From Candidatus Binataceae bacterium (GTDB lineage Bacteria > Desulfobacterota > Binatia > Binatales > Binataceae): a stretch of 43,942 bases of DNA. The notes under the pieces were generated by a model that saw only the letters and a program-made list of their open reading frames with translations, did not search any database and had not been told where the DNA came from. Location: positions 1-43,942 of the forward strand of contig JASHPB010000325.1 in the NCBI GenBank assembly GCA_030038355.1, read 5' to 3'. The translations under genes were made by a program, and so were the position numbers. Position 1 is the stretch's first letter. The number at the start of each line of letters is the position of its first letter. Below, one piece after another: positions 29,225 to 38,129 of the stretch.

Positions 29225-30718
29225 CTACGGCGCCATCGCCGTCGCGGCGTGTACTTCTTCCGGCGACATCGCGGACTGATACGCGTTGCCCGCGGCGGTG
29301 AAGTAAGGCTCCGGATAGATGCCGATGAGGACGGTGCCGATAAGCGCAATCGCGATCGCTGCCACCAGTGCCGGACGCGACCGCCTCGTCTCTTCGAGAA
29401 AGCCGCCCTCCTGCATGTACATCGCGACGACAACGGAAAGGTAGTAGTAGGCCGACGCTGCGCTGTTGAGCACGCCAATCACTACAAGCCCGACGAAGCC
29501 ACGATGCACGGCGGCGTTGAAGAGGTAGAACTTGCCGACGAATCCAACCAGCGGCGGAATTCCAAGCAGCGAGAGCAGGAAAATTGCCATCGCGGCGGCC
29601 ATCAACGGCTGGCGCGTCGCCAGTCCTCGATAATCGGCAATCTGATCACCGGCCGCGCCTCGCCGCTCGAGCGCGACCACGACTGCGAATGCGCCGAGGT
29701 TAGTGAACGCGTAGCCGAGCAGGTAGTAGAGAATCGCGCCGCCGGCCTGCGGTCCGCCCGCGGTCAGCGCGACCAGGATGTATCCTGCGTGTGCGATCGC
29801 CGAGTACGCGAGCATCCGCTTGATGTTCGACTGCACGATGGCGAGCATGTTGCCGACCGTCATCGTCAGCGCCGATATCGCCCACATCACGTCCGTCCAG
29901 GCCGCGCTCGCGGGTCCGAGCTGCACCATGAAGACGCGCAGGAAGCCGGCGAAGGCTGCGATCTTTACGCCCACTGCCATGAACGCCGTGATGGGAGTCG
30001 GCGCGCCTTCATAGACGTCCGGCGTCCACATATGAAAAGGAACGGCCGCGACCTTGAAGCCGAATCCGATCAGCATCAGGCCGAGCCCGAGCAGCAGCAG
30101 AGGATTGCTGAGCAGCGGACCCGTGAGCGCAGCGTGAATCGCGACCAGTTTGATTGTGCCAGTCGCACCGTAGATGAGGGCGATACCGTAAAGCAAAAAG
30201 CCGGTCGAAAATGCGCCGAGCAGGAAGTACTTGATCGCGGCCTCGCTCGAGCGCGGATCGCGGCGCAGAAGTCCGGCAAGTACGTAAACGGCGAGCGACA
30301 TCGTTTCGAGGCCGATGAAGATAACGATCAGATCGCTCGCCGTGGCCATCAACATCATGCCGAGCACCGAAAACAGCAGCAGCGAATAGTATTCGGCGCC
30401 AGGCAGGCGATGCTCATCGGCGTAGTCGAGCGACATCAGGACCGTGAGCGCCGCAGCGATCAGGATCGACAATTCGAAGAACGCGGAGAAGCTATCGATT
30501 GCGATCGCGCCGGCGAACGCGATTCCTGATTGCCCGAAGATTCCAAGCGCGAGCACGAGCGCGATGACAATCGAGGCGAGCGCAAGCCAGCCGAGGCCAT
30601 CGCTCTCCTCATCGTCGACGCGCACGCCGACCAGCAGCACGACCATCGCGGCGGTCGCGATTACCACGAGCGGCAGCACCGGCAGCCAGACCAGGTTGAT
30701 TTGGCTAAAGTTGATCAT
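29225..30718 (-). CDS. nuoN: NADH-quinone oxidoreductase subunit N
   Basis: A 497-residue, roughly 14-TM antiporter-like subunit of the complex I membrane arm. The conserved proton-channel part is present (SSEAAIKYFLLGAFSTGFLL with its Lys, VPFHMWTPDVYEGAPTPITA, LAIVQSNIKRMLAYSAIAHA). It is the last gene of the operon and its start overlaps the nuoM stop by 4 bp (ATGA). Normal length. Confidence 0.97.
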   Translation of the reverse strand: MINFSQINLVWLPVLPLVVIATAAMVVLLVGVRVDDEESDGLGWLALASIVIALVLALGIFGQSGIAFAGAIAIDSFSAFFELSILIAAALTVLMSLDYADEHRLPGAEYYSLLLFSVLGMMLMATASDLIVIFIGLETMSLAVYVLAGLLRRDPRSSEAAIKYFLLGAFSTGFLLYGIALIYGATGTIKLVAIHAALTGPLLSNPLLLLGLGLMLIGFGFKVAAVPFHMWTPDVYEGAPTPITAFMAVGVKIAAFAGFLRVFMVQLGPASAAWTDVMWAISALTMTVGNMLAIVQSNIKRMLAYSAIAHAGYILVALTAGGPQAGGAILYYLLGYAFTNLGAFAVVVALERRGAAGDQIADYRGLATRQPLMAAAMAIFLLSLLGIPPLVGFVGKFYLFNAAVHRGFVGLVVIGVLNSAASAYYYLSVVVAMYMQEGGFLEETRRSRPALVAAIAIALIGTVLIGIYPEPYFTAAGNAYQSAMSPEEVHAATAMAP

Positions 30719-32280
30719 TTCGCCGCCGCCACTTTCAGGATGCGACTATCGAGCCCTCGAGGAGCCGTCGCCGCCAGCGCCGCGCGATGCCGCCGCTCAT
30801 CGAGACGCGCCTCCGCGACGTTCACGCGTTCGAGCAGACGCGCGGCCGACGGCTCGATGCGGCTGATGAGCGGGCGCGGGAAAAATCCCATCAACAGCAT
30901 CAGCGCGATCAGAGGAACCATCGAGGCGATCTCACGGCCGTTGAGATCTGCGATCGTTTCGTTGACCGCCTTGGTAATCGGGCCGAACTGCACGCGTTCG
31001 TAAGTCCACAGCATGTAGAGTGCGCCGAGAATCACGCCGGTCACCGCGAAGACCGCGGCGAGCTTCAGCCGAAGGAATGTGCCGAGCATGATGAGGAACT
31101 CGCCGACGAAGCCGTTAAGCCCGGGGAGCCCGATCGACGAGAGCATCACGACCATGAAGATTCCGGCGTAGATCGGCACGCTCTTCCAGAGCCCGCCGAA
31201 CTCGGAAATCTCGCGCGTGTGCCGGCGGAGGTAAATCATCCCGACGAGCAGGAACAGTCCGCCCGTCGAAATGCCGTGATTCAGCATCTGGTAGACCGCG
31301 CCGTCGATGCCCTGGATGTTGAACGCAAAGATTCCGAGCATCACGAACCCCAGGTGGCTCACCGAGGAATAGGCGACGAGCCGCTTCAAGTCGGGCTGCA
31401 TCATCGCGACCAGCGCGCCGTAGATGATTCCGATCACAGCCAGCGCCATGAAGAGCGGAATCGCCTCGACCGCGACCTCGGGGAAAAGAGGAATCGCGAA
31501 GCGCAGGAACCCGTAGGTTCCCATCTTCAGCATGATGCCAGCGAGGATGACGGAGCCCGCGGTGGGAGCGTTGGTATGCGCATCGGGGAGCCAGGTATGC
31601 ACGGGCCACATCGGCACCTTGATCGCGAATGCGAGCGCGAACGCGGCGAAGAGCCAGCGCGCCTCGGTGGTCGAGAGCGGCACCTGGTAAAGCATCGGAA
31701 GATCGAACGTGATGTGCTCGAGATGCTGCCGCGCGCTAAAGACCAGGCACAGGATCGCGACCAGCATCAGCAGCGAGCCAACCATCGTGAAGACCACGAA
31801 CTTGAGCGCGGCGTAGATTCGCTCGCCGTGGCCCCAGATACCGATCAGGAAGTACATCGGGATCAGCATCACTTCCCAGAACACGTAGAAGAGGAAGAGA
31901 TCGACCGCGAGCAGCGCGCCGAGCAGACCAGTCTCCAGCACGAGCACGAAGAAGCAGAATTCTCGCGCGCGCTCCTCGATATCGCCGCCGGCTGAGTAGA
32001 AGAGCGAAATCGTAATGAGCAGTGTCGTCAGCACGACGAGGAACAGGCTGATGCCGTCGACGCCAAGGTGATACGAGATACCGAGCGACGGAATCCACGG
32101 GTATTGCTCGACGAACTGGTAACCCGCCTCGCCGGCCCTGAACTGCCAGAGCATATAGAAGCTGAGTCCGAGCGGCACGAGCGAAAACACGAACGCCGCG
32201 TTCCAAACGGTGCGCTCGTCGCTCTGCATCATGATGAGCAAGGCGCCAAGTAGCGGCAGGAATATGATTGCCGTGAGCAT
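30715..32280 (-). CDS. nuoM: NADH-quinone oxidoreductase subunit M
   Basis: A 521-residue antiporter-like membrane subunit. The channel glutamate region reads LFLFYVFWEVMLIPMYFLIG, the lysine helices AFALAFAIKVPMWPVHTWLP and MMQPDLKRLVAYSSVSHLGF. Normal length. It follows nuoL by 10 bp and overlaps nuoN by 4 bp. The C-terminal 45 residues are cytoplasmic and Arg/Ala rich (NVAEARLDERRHRAALA), longer than in many homologues. Confidence 0.97.
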   Translation of the reverse strand: MLTAIIFLPLLGALLIMMQSDERTVWNAAFVFSLVPLGLSFYMLWQFRAGEAGYQFVEQYPWIPSLGISYHLGVDGISLFLVVLTTLLITISLFYSAGGDIEERAREFCFFVLVLETGLLGALLAVDLFLFYVFWEVMLIPMYFLIGIWGHGERIYAALKFVVFTMVGSLLMLVAILCLVFSARQHLEHITFDLPMLYQVPLSTTEARWLFAAFALAFAIKVPMWPVHTWLPDAHTNAPTAGSVILAGIMLKMGTYGFLRFAIPLFPEVAVEAIPLFMALAVIGIIYGALVAMMQPDLKRLVAYSSVSHLGFVMLGIFAFNIQGIDGAVYQMLNHGISTGGLFLLVGMIYLRRHTREISEFGGLWKSVPIYAGIFMVVMLSSIGLPGLNGFVGEFLIMLGTFLRLKLAAVFAVTGVILGALYMLWTYERVQFGPITKAVNETIADLNGREIASMVPLIALMLLMGFFPRPLISRIEPSAARLLERVNVAEARLDERRHRAALAATAPRGLDSRILKVAAAK

Positions 32281-32290
32281 CAGCGCGTCC

Positions 32291-34231
32291 TCAATGGATC
32301 ACCAGGTAAATGTAGTACGCGACGACGCCGAGCACGCCGAGCAGGTAGACGAAGGCATAGTGCTGGACGTTGCCTGACTCGACGCGACGGACCGCCTCGC
32401 CCGTAGTCTCGACCGTGAGACCCGCGCCGTTGACCGCACCGTCGATCGCGTAGTGATCGACTCCGCGGTTAAGAATCGTATTGGAGAACCAGAACAGCGG
32501 ACGTGTGACGAAGAAGTTGTAAAGCTCGTCGATATACCACTTGTTGAGCAGCAATTGGTGCGCGCCTTTGAGCCGCCAAGCGAGGATGACCGGAAGACCC
32601 GGCAAGCGGATGTAGAAGAGATACGCGACTATGATCCCGATACCACCGAGCGAGGTCGCGACGAGCGAAAGCATCGCGGGATTGCCCACCACTAGCGGTT
32701 TGAAGTCGCCGACCACGGGCGCGAGGAAACGCGCGAACGCATCGCCCCACGCGAGTCCTTCGGGCAGTCCGACCCAGCCACCAACGCTAGAGAGAACCGC
32801 GAGCGCAATTAGCGGAATCGCCATCGAGGGCGGCGACTCGTGGATATGATGCTCCTTCTCATGGTCGACGCGCGATTCGCCGAAGAACGTCATGAAGATG
32901 AGGCGGAACATGTAGAAGGAAGTGAGTCCCGCCGTGATGACGCCGAGAATCCAAAGTGCGGTGTGGCCCGACTCGTAAGCGGCCTCGAGAATCAGGTCCT
33001 TGGAGAAATATCCGGAAAACGGCGGCACCGCCGAGATCGCGAGCGTCGCAATCAGCATCGTCCAGAACGTGATCGGCAGCTTGGTGCGCAGCGCGCCCAT
33101 CTTGTTCATGTCCTGCTCGCCCTCGAGCGCGTGAATGACCGAGCCCGCGCAGAGGAACAGGAGCCCCTTGAAGAACGCGTGCGTCATGACGTGGAAGATG
33201 CCCGCGGCGAAGCTCGCGGAGCCGACGCCGAGGAACATGTAGCCGAGCTGGCTGATGGTCGAGTAGGCGAGCACCTTCTTGATGTCCGGCTGCACCAGCG
33301 CGATCGTCGCAGCAAAGAACGCGGTCACCGCGCCGATTGTCGCGACCACCATCAGCGCGGCGGGTGCCAGCACGAACAGGAAGTTGAGCCGCGCAATCAT
33401 GTACACGCCGGCGGTGACCATTGTCGCGGCGTGGATCAGTGCGCTGACGGGCGTGGGACCGACCATCGCGTCGGGCAGCCAGACGTATAGCGGGATCTGG
33501 GCGGATTTGCCCGTCGCGCCGAGGAACAGTAGCAGCGCAGCGACGGTCGCGGCCGTCGTGCCGACCAGCGTCGTTGACGCGATATCGCTGGCGCGCGCTT
33601 TCAAAGTGAGAAAATCGAGCGACCACGCTCCATGTTGGGAGAGCGCCCAAATCAGCGTGAACATGCCGAGCAGAAAACCGGCGTCGCCGATCCGGTTGAC
33701 GATGAAGGCCTTGCGGCCGTTGTAAGCGAACTGCGGATTGGTGTACCAGAACGCGATCAGCAGGTACGAGCATAGCCCGACCCCCTCCCATCCAACGAAC
33801 ATCAGCAGCAGGTTGTCGGCCAGCACCAGGATCAGCATCGAGAGCGCGAACAGATTCAGGTAGGTGAAGTAGCGCGCGAAATCCTCATCGTGCGCCATGT
33901 ACCCGACCGAGTAGAGATGAATCAGTGCGCCTACACCCGTAACGATCATGGTCATCACGGCCGAGAGCGCGTCGATGCGAAGGCCAATCGAAGTGTGGAA
34001 GTTACCTGCCTCGATCCATCCCCAAACCGAGTAGGTGAGCACGCTGCCGGGCGGCATCACCATGATTTCGTAGAAGGCCCACGACGCGACGGCGAATGCC
34101 ACGAACATTACGGCCGGTCCGACGAATGAAACCGCGCCGCGTCCCGTGCGATAGCCGAGGAACAGATTGTACAGTACGCCGAGCGCGGGAAAGATCAGAA
34201 TCAGCGTAAGCGCCGGAAATTCGACCGTCAT
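32291..34231 (-). CDS. nuoL: NADH-quinone oxidoreductase subunit L
   Basis: A 646-residue subunit at the far end of the membrane arm. Channel residues lie in NLLLMFVGWEGVGLCSYLLI (Glu), GKSAQIPLYVWLPDAMVGPT (Lys), LIHAATMVTAGVYMIARLNF and the broken helix LVQPDIKKVLAYSTISQLGY. The C-terminal long lateral helix is present (the NKWYIDELYNFFVTRPLFWF region and beyond). It follows nuoK by 4 bp. Confidence 0.97.
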   Translation of the reverse strand: MTVEFPALTLILIFPALGVLYNLFLGYRTGRGAVSFVGPAVMFVAFAVASWAFYEIMVMPPGSVLTYSVWGWIEAGNFHTSIGLRIDALSAVMTMIVTGVGALIHLYSVGYMAHDEDFARYFTYLNLFALSMLILVLADNLLLMFVGWEGVGLCSYLLIAFWYTNPQFAYNGRKAFIVNRIGDAGFLLGMFTLIWALSQHGAWSLDFLTLKARASDIASTTLVGTTAATVAALLLFLGATGKSAQIPLYVWLPDAMVGPTPVSALIHAATMVTAGVYMIARLNFLFVLAPAALMVVATIGAVTAFFAATIALVQPDIKKVLAYSTISQLGYMFLGVGSASFAAGIFHVMTHAFFKGLLFLCAGSVIHALEGEQDMNKMGALRTKLPITFWTMLIATLAISAVPPFSGYFSKDLILEAAYESGHTALWILGVITAGLTSFYMFRLIFMTFFGESRVDHEKEHHIHESPPSMAIPLIALAVLSSVGGWVGLPEGLAWGDAFARFLAPVVGDFKPLVVGNPAMLSLVATSLGGIGIIVAYLFYIRLPGLPVILAWRLKGAHQLLLNKWYIDELYNFFVTRPLFWFSNTILNRGVDHYAIDGAVNGAGLTVETTGEAVRRVESGNVQHYAFVYLLGVLGVVAYYIYLVIH

Positions 34232-34235
34232 CGCG

Positions 34236-34544
34236 TCACCATCGAAGGAGCGTTAGGTCGTCCGCCTGGACGGTCTCGCGGTTGCGGAAAATCGAAATGA
34301 TGATGCCTAGGCCAACGGCTGCCTCTGCCGCGGCCACCGTCATCACGAAGAAAACAATCACCTGCCCGTCCATCGAGCCGAGCCGATGCGCGAGCGCGAT
34401 AAACGCCAGGTTCACGGCATTCAGCATCAGCTCGATCGACATGAACATCACGAGGATGTTGCGGCGCATGATCATGCCGGCCACGCCGATCGCGAAGATC
34501 GCGGCGCTGAGTCCGAGCAGCCAGGTGAGCGGAATGGAACTCAC
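34236..34544 (-). CDS. nuoK: NADH-quinone oxidoreductase subunit K
   Basis: A 102-residue, three-TM subunit. The two key buried glutamates are present: [16 protein letters not shown] and [15 protein letters not shown]. They belong to the E-channel that links quinone chemistry to pumping. Its ATG overlaps the end of nuoJ by 4 bp and it leads directly into nuoL. Confidence 0.97.
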   Translation of the reverse strand: MSSIPLTWLLGLSAAIFAIGVAGMIMRRNILVMFMSIELMLNAVNLAFIALAHRLGSMDGQVIVFFVMTVAAAEAAVGLGIIISIFRNRETVQADDLTLLRW

Positions 34545-35068
34545 GGGAGACTCCCCTGCCTGGAATCGCGCTGCCCAGGAGCCCTCCGCGCAAGCGCGAC
34601 CGCGCCAACGATCGCGGCAAGCAAGAGAATCGAGGTTGCCTCGAACGCGATCAGATAATCGGTGAAGAGCTTCTGCGAGAGTGCGCCGAGGGTGCCGTAG
34701 CTGGCCGATTCTCCGACGTATTTGACCTTGAGATGCGGCCGCAGGAGGAACGACCAGAGCTCGGCCACCAACGCTGCGCTCGCAATCGTTCCGAAGAACT
34801 TGAGCGCGAGGCTTCCCGTCGGTCCCGTCTCGGCCTGCAGATTCAGCAGCCAGATCACGAACAGGAATAGCACCATGATCGCGCCCGCATAAACGATTAT
34901 TTGCAAGAAGCCAACCACGGTTGCGTCGAGTGCGATGAACAACACCGCAAGCGCGAGGATCGTCAGCACCAGGGCGAGCAGGCAGTGCACGGGATTTCGC
35001 TGAACAATGACGCCGAGCGCCGAAACAAGCGAAATCACCGCCAGAAATACGAAAAGCCAGAGCGCCAT
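34541..35068 (-). CDS. nuoJ: NADH-quinone oxidoreductase subunit J
   Basis: A 175-residue, five-TM membrane-arm subunit. The conserved third helix [20 protein letters not shown], with the pi-bulge Tyr-Ala-Gly, is clear. It starts in TGATG, overlapping the nuoH stop by one base, and overlaps nuoK by 4 bp. In most operons nuoI sits between nuoH and nuoJ; here it is absent. Confidence 0.96.
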   Translation of the reverse strand: MALWLFVFLAVISLVSALGVIVQRNPVHCLLALVLTILALAVLFIALDATVVGFLQIIVYAGAIMVLFLFVIWLLNLQAETGPTGSLALKFFGTIASAALVAELWSFLLRPHLKVKYVGESASYGTLGALSQKLFTDYLIAFEATSILLLAAIVGAVALARRAPGQRDSRQGSLP

Positions 35069-36183
35069 CAGCTCGCGCTCCCCACGGCGACGACGAGGAA
35101 CGCCGTGATCAGCAGGTTGATAAGGCCGAGCGGCACCAGCATTTTCCAGCCGAGCCGCATCAGCTGGTCATAGCGAAAGCGCGGCAGCGTCCAACGGACC
35201 AGGCCGAGAAAGACGCAGAGCGCCAGCACCTTGATAAGGAACGCCAGGATGCCGGCGATTGAAATCGCCAAGGCGGGCATCGCGATAAACGCTCCCCCGG
35301 GCAGATGAAATCCGTCGCGATATAGCCACGGCATCTGCCATCCGCCGAGAAAGAACGTCGTCACCAGCATCGCGACCAGGGCCTGTTCGGCGAAGTCGGT
35401 GAGCATGAAGACGGCCTGCTTGCCGCCCGAGTACTCGGTGAAGTAGCCGAGGATCAATTCCGATTCGCTCTCGGGCAGATCGAACGGCACGCGCTTCGAC
35501 TCGGCGACGCCGGCCGTCATGAAGATGATGAACGCGAGCGGCTGGGTGAAGAGTCCCCAGCGTGGCAGCCATCCGAAGTACACGCCGCCCTGGCCGCGCA
35601 CGATTTCCTGGAGATCGAGCGTGCCGTAAGTCGTGATGACCGCGATCAGCGCGAGGCCCATCGCCAGTTCGTAGGAGATCATTTGTGCCGTCGCGCGGAT
35701 ACCACCGAGTAGCGACCATCGGTTGTTCGACGACCATCCGGCGAGCGCGATGCCATAGACGCCGATTCCGATCGTCGCCAGCAGGTAGAGCACGGCGGCG
35801 TTGAGGTTCGCCGCCTGCAAATCGATCTGATGCCCCGCAATCGAAATCGTGTCGCCAAACGGAATCACAACGAAGGTGATCATCACCGGGAAGAGCGCGA
35901 GGAACGGCGCCAGCGTATGGAGGAACTTGTCCGCGCCGTCGGGCACGAAGTCCTCCTTGGTGAACATCTTTATCGGGTCGAAGACCAGGGTGTTTATGAT
36001 CCCGAGGTTCGGCAGGCCGAGCTTTTTGCCGAGTCCGGTGATTCCGGCGCGGTTGGCTCCCACGCGATCCTGGATGAGCGCGCTGCCCTTGCGCTCGAAA
36101 TAGAGCAGGAACACTGACAAGTTCAGCCCGATCACAATCATCAGGACTGACTTCACGATCGAGGCGATTATCTCAACGGTCAC
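35068..36183 (-). CDS. nuoH: NADH-quinone oxidoreductase subunit H
   Basis: A 371-residue, eight-TM subunit forming the quinone site with the peripheral arm. Signatures: [69 protein letters not shown] and the acidic-loop region [20 protein letters not shown] followed by EYSGG. It starts at GTG 36183, inside the end of nuoE (11-bp overlap), so the E-H junction is tight and not a recent deletion scar with leftover sequence. Confidence 0.97.
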   Translation of the reverse strand: MTVEIIASIVKSVLMIVIGLNLSVFLLYFERKGSALIQDRVGANRAGITGLGKKLGLPNLGIINTLVFDPIKMFTKEDFVPDGADKFLHTLAPFLALFPVMITFVVIPFGDTISIAGHQIDLQAANLNAAVLYLLATIGIGVYGIALAGWSSNNRWSLLGGIRATAQMISYELAMGLALIAVITTYGTLDLQEIVRGQGGVYFGWLPRWGLFTQPLAFIIFMTAGVAESKRVPFDLPESESELILGYFTEYSGGKQAVFMLTDFAEQALVAMLVTTFFLGGWQMPWLYRDGFHLPGGAFIAMPALAISIAGILAFLIKVLALCVFLGLVRWTLPRFRYDQLMRLGWKMLVPLGLINLLITAFLVVAVGSAS

Positions 36184-36673
36184 GGGCGGCCAGCTCGTCG
36201 ATCAGTTTGAGGGTGCTGTCAGGAGTGAGGTTTTCGTAGAACGCATCCTGGTTGAGCTGAAGCATCGGTGCCGTGCCACACGAGGCGAGACATTCAACGA
36301 CATCGAGCGTGAATTTGCCATCCGAGGTCGTTTCGCCGACGCCGATCTTGAGGCGATTGCGGATGCATTCGACGATCTGATCCGCGCCGCGCAGCCGGCA
36401 CGAAAGGTTGGTGCACACATCAAGCAGGTAACGGCCGACGGGCTTGCGGTGAAACATCGTGTAGAACGAAACCACCGCGCGCACATGCGCCGGCGGGAGT
36501 TCCATCAGGGCAGAGACGTAGGCCTGCGCCTCTTCGCTCAGCCATCCGAATTCGCGCTGTGCGATCCAAAGCGTCGGCAGCAGCGCGGCCTGGCGTGTCG
36601 GGTAATGCGTGAGGAGGCTTCGATACTCCTCGAGCGCGGCGTCGGAGAACTTCACTTCGCGGCTCTCAGGCAT
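36173..36673 (-). CDS. nuoE: NADH-quinone oxidoreductase subunit E (24-kDa, 2Fe-2S)
   Basis: A 166-residue thioredoxin-fold subunit that binds the N1a 2Fe-2S cluster. The four ligands are in DVCTNLSCR (C-x4-C) and VECLASCG (C-x3-C). The N-terminal helical part is normal (YPTRQAALLPTLWIAQREFG). NuoE normally works next to NuoF (FMN, NADH site), yet nuoF and nuoG do not follow: nuoH does. It is the first gene of the seven-gene operon here. It could also supply a related NAD-linked dehydrogenase elsewhere, but its place in the operon supports complex I. Confidence 0.94.
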   Translation of the reverse strand: MPESREVKFSDAALEEYRSLLTHYPTRQAALLPTLWIAQREFGWLSEEAQAYVSALMELPPAHVRAVVSFYTMFHRKPVGRYLLDVCTNLSCRLRGADQIVECIRNRLKIGVGETTSDGKFTLDVVECLASCGTAPMLQLNQDAFYENLTPDSTLKLIDELAARDR

Positions 36674-36870
36674 GGCTCGGGTATTACAGGACCTTTAACA
36701 TCGAAAGTACGCGAGTTCGGGAATCTTATGATCGGTAGCTAAAATTCCGCAAATCCCCGACCGGCGCAAGCTGACCCTCGCGTCGGCCCGCGAACTTGCG
36801 GGTCCCGGCAGAACGGGTTATCTATCAGCCGCAAACGCTACGCAAGAGGAAATGCTCGAATAGTCACGCA

Positions 36871-37452
36871 ATGCGCGTGATAGCTGGACAAGCGCACGGC
36901 CGGCGGATCAAAGCGCCGCGCGGCCTCAACACGCGGCCAACCTCGGCCCGCGCGCGCGAATCAATTTTTTCACGGCTCAGCGTGCGGATCGATTTCGACG
37001 GCGCGCGCGTCCTCGATATATTCGCGGGCAGCGGCTCGCTCGGCATCGAAGCGCTCTCGCGTGGAGTCGCTCAGGTCACGTTCGTCGATTCATCGCGCGA
37101 GGCCGTCGCCGCGATTCGCTCTAACTTGGCGGCGTTCGGTTTCGCGCACCGCGCGCGCATCATGATGATCGACGTGTTCCGCGCCCTCGACGAGCTTCAC
37201 ACGTCGCGCGAGGAATTTGATCTGATATTCGTCGACGCCCCGTACCGCAATGACGTGAGCGGCGAAGTGCTGGCGCGGCTCGCACGATTCGGCCTCATTG
37301 CCATTGGCGGATGGGTGATCGTCGAGCAGTCGAAGCGCGCACCGGTAGCGCCTGCCGCGCCGGACGAAACTGAGCAGGTGACGGTTCCAATCATTGGCGA
37401 TCATCGCATCGCCTTTTACCGGCGACCGGAAGCGGCGCCGAGTCACGGATGA
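36871..37452 (+). CDS. rsmD: 16S rRNA (guanine(966)-N(2))-methyltransferase RsmD
   Basis: A 193-residue SAM-dependent methyltransferase. Starts MRVIAGQAHGRRIKAPRGLN, then RPTSARARESIFSRL; SAM motif VLDIFAGSGSLGIEALSRG; catalytic motif FDLIFVDAPY (DPPY variant DAPY). Methylates G966 of 16S rRNA during small-subunit assembly. ATG at 36871 is used because conserved residues begin immediately. The rsmD-coaD order is a common bacterial pairing; the end of rsmD is 10 bp before the coaD start I prefer. Confidence 0.95.
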   Translation: MRVIAGQAHGRRIKAPRGLNTRPTSARARESIFSRLSVRIDFDGARVLDIFAGSGSLGIEALSRGVAQVTFVDSSREAVAAIRSNLAAFGFAHRARIMMIDVFRALDELHTSREEFDLIFVDAPYRNDVSGEVLARLARFGLIAIGGWVIVEQSKRAPVAPAAPDETEQVTVPIIGDHRIAFYRRPEAAPSHG

Positions 37453-37462
37453 TGTTTTGGTG

Positions 37463-37975
37463 GTGAATAAAGTCAAAGAGCACACTCCGGTGGTCGCGGT
37501 GTTTCCCGGCAGCTTCGATCCGATTCACAACGGCCACCTCGATATCGTGCGCCGCGCAGCCGCAATCTTCGACGAAGTTATCGTCGGCGTCACCTACAAT
37601 CCGCACAAGGATGCGGCCCTGTTCACCGCGGATGAGCGCGTCGAGATGATTCGCGAGTGTATCCGCGACCTCGAGCCGCGCGCCCGTGTCGACAAGTTCA
37701 GCGGGCTGCTCGTTGACTATGCGGAACGAATCGGCGCAAAGGTGCTGATTCGGAGCCTTCGCGCCGTGACCGATTTCGACTACGAGCTGCAGATGACGCA
37801 GATGAACAAGCAGATGCGGCCGAACATCGAGACTATTTTCATGTTCTCCAATCCTAAGCTGTTTTACACCGCGTCGCGCCTCATCAAAGAAGTCGCCGGC
37901 CACGGCAAGCGCCTGCCGGAACTGGTTCCCGAGCACGTGATGGAGCGCCTGCGCAGAAAGCTCAAGGTCGATTAG
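37463..37975 (+). CDS. coaD: Phosphopantetheine adenylyltransferase
   Basis: A 170-residue enzyme making dephospho-CoA from ATP and 4'-phosphopantetheine, the fourth step of CoA synthesis. The nucleotidyltransferase motif is FPGSFDPIHNGHLDIVRRAA (HxGH region as HNGH). GLLVDYAERIGAKVLIRSLR and TDFDYELQMTQMNKQM are family marks, and FTASRLIKE-type ending appears as YTASRLIKEVA. Starts at TTG 37457 or GTG 37460/37463 are all possible; 37463 gives the usual length. A longer frame begins inside rsmD. Confidence 0.95.
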   Translation: MNKVKEHTPVVAVFPGSFDPIHNGHLDIVRRAAAIFDEVIVGVTYNPHKDAALFTADERVEMIRECIRDLEPRARVDKFSGLLVDYAERIGAKVLIRSLRAVTDFDYELQMTQMNKQMRPNIETIFMFSNPKLFYTASRLIKEVAGHGKRLPELVPEHVMERLRRKLKVD

Positions 37976-38001
37976 GGCTTCGCGCCCGGCTTTTTCGCTC
38001 T
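37976..38001 (+). terminator. Possible weak terminator after coaD
   Basis: Immediately after the coaD stop, GGGC and GCCC flank a TTCGC loop and a T5 run follows a few bases later. The stem is only 4 bp, so this is a modest candidate for intrinsic termination. Confidence 0.35.
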
Positions 38002-38017
38002 TGCGCGGAACAATCCA

Positions 38018-38084
38018 TTAACCACAAAGAACAACAAGAAAGAGGCCGCCTCCTGGTGTTCTTTCTTGGTGCATTTAGTGGTTA
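38018..38084. repeat. Intergenic inverted-repeat element, copy A
   Basis: Arms at 38020-38043 and 38060-38083 pair at 19 of 24 positions around a 16-base loop. The outer ends read TTAACCAC and GTGGTTA; the inner arms carry CAAGAAAGA and TCTTTCTTG. It fills most of the gap between coaD and the glycosylase gene. Copies B and C follow in the next two gaps. Confidence 0.75.
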
Positions 38085-38129
38085 CTCTGCAGCTCGAATG
38101 ACCTCCCAATCCTCGCGACTCCCTCGAGT

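Noticed and set aside
29249-31995. Long plus-strand open frames opposite nuoN and nuoM
   Set aside because: Composition is a mirror of hydrophobic membrane codons (Glu/Arg/His rich), the usual shadow of GC-rich membrane genes.
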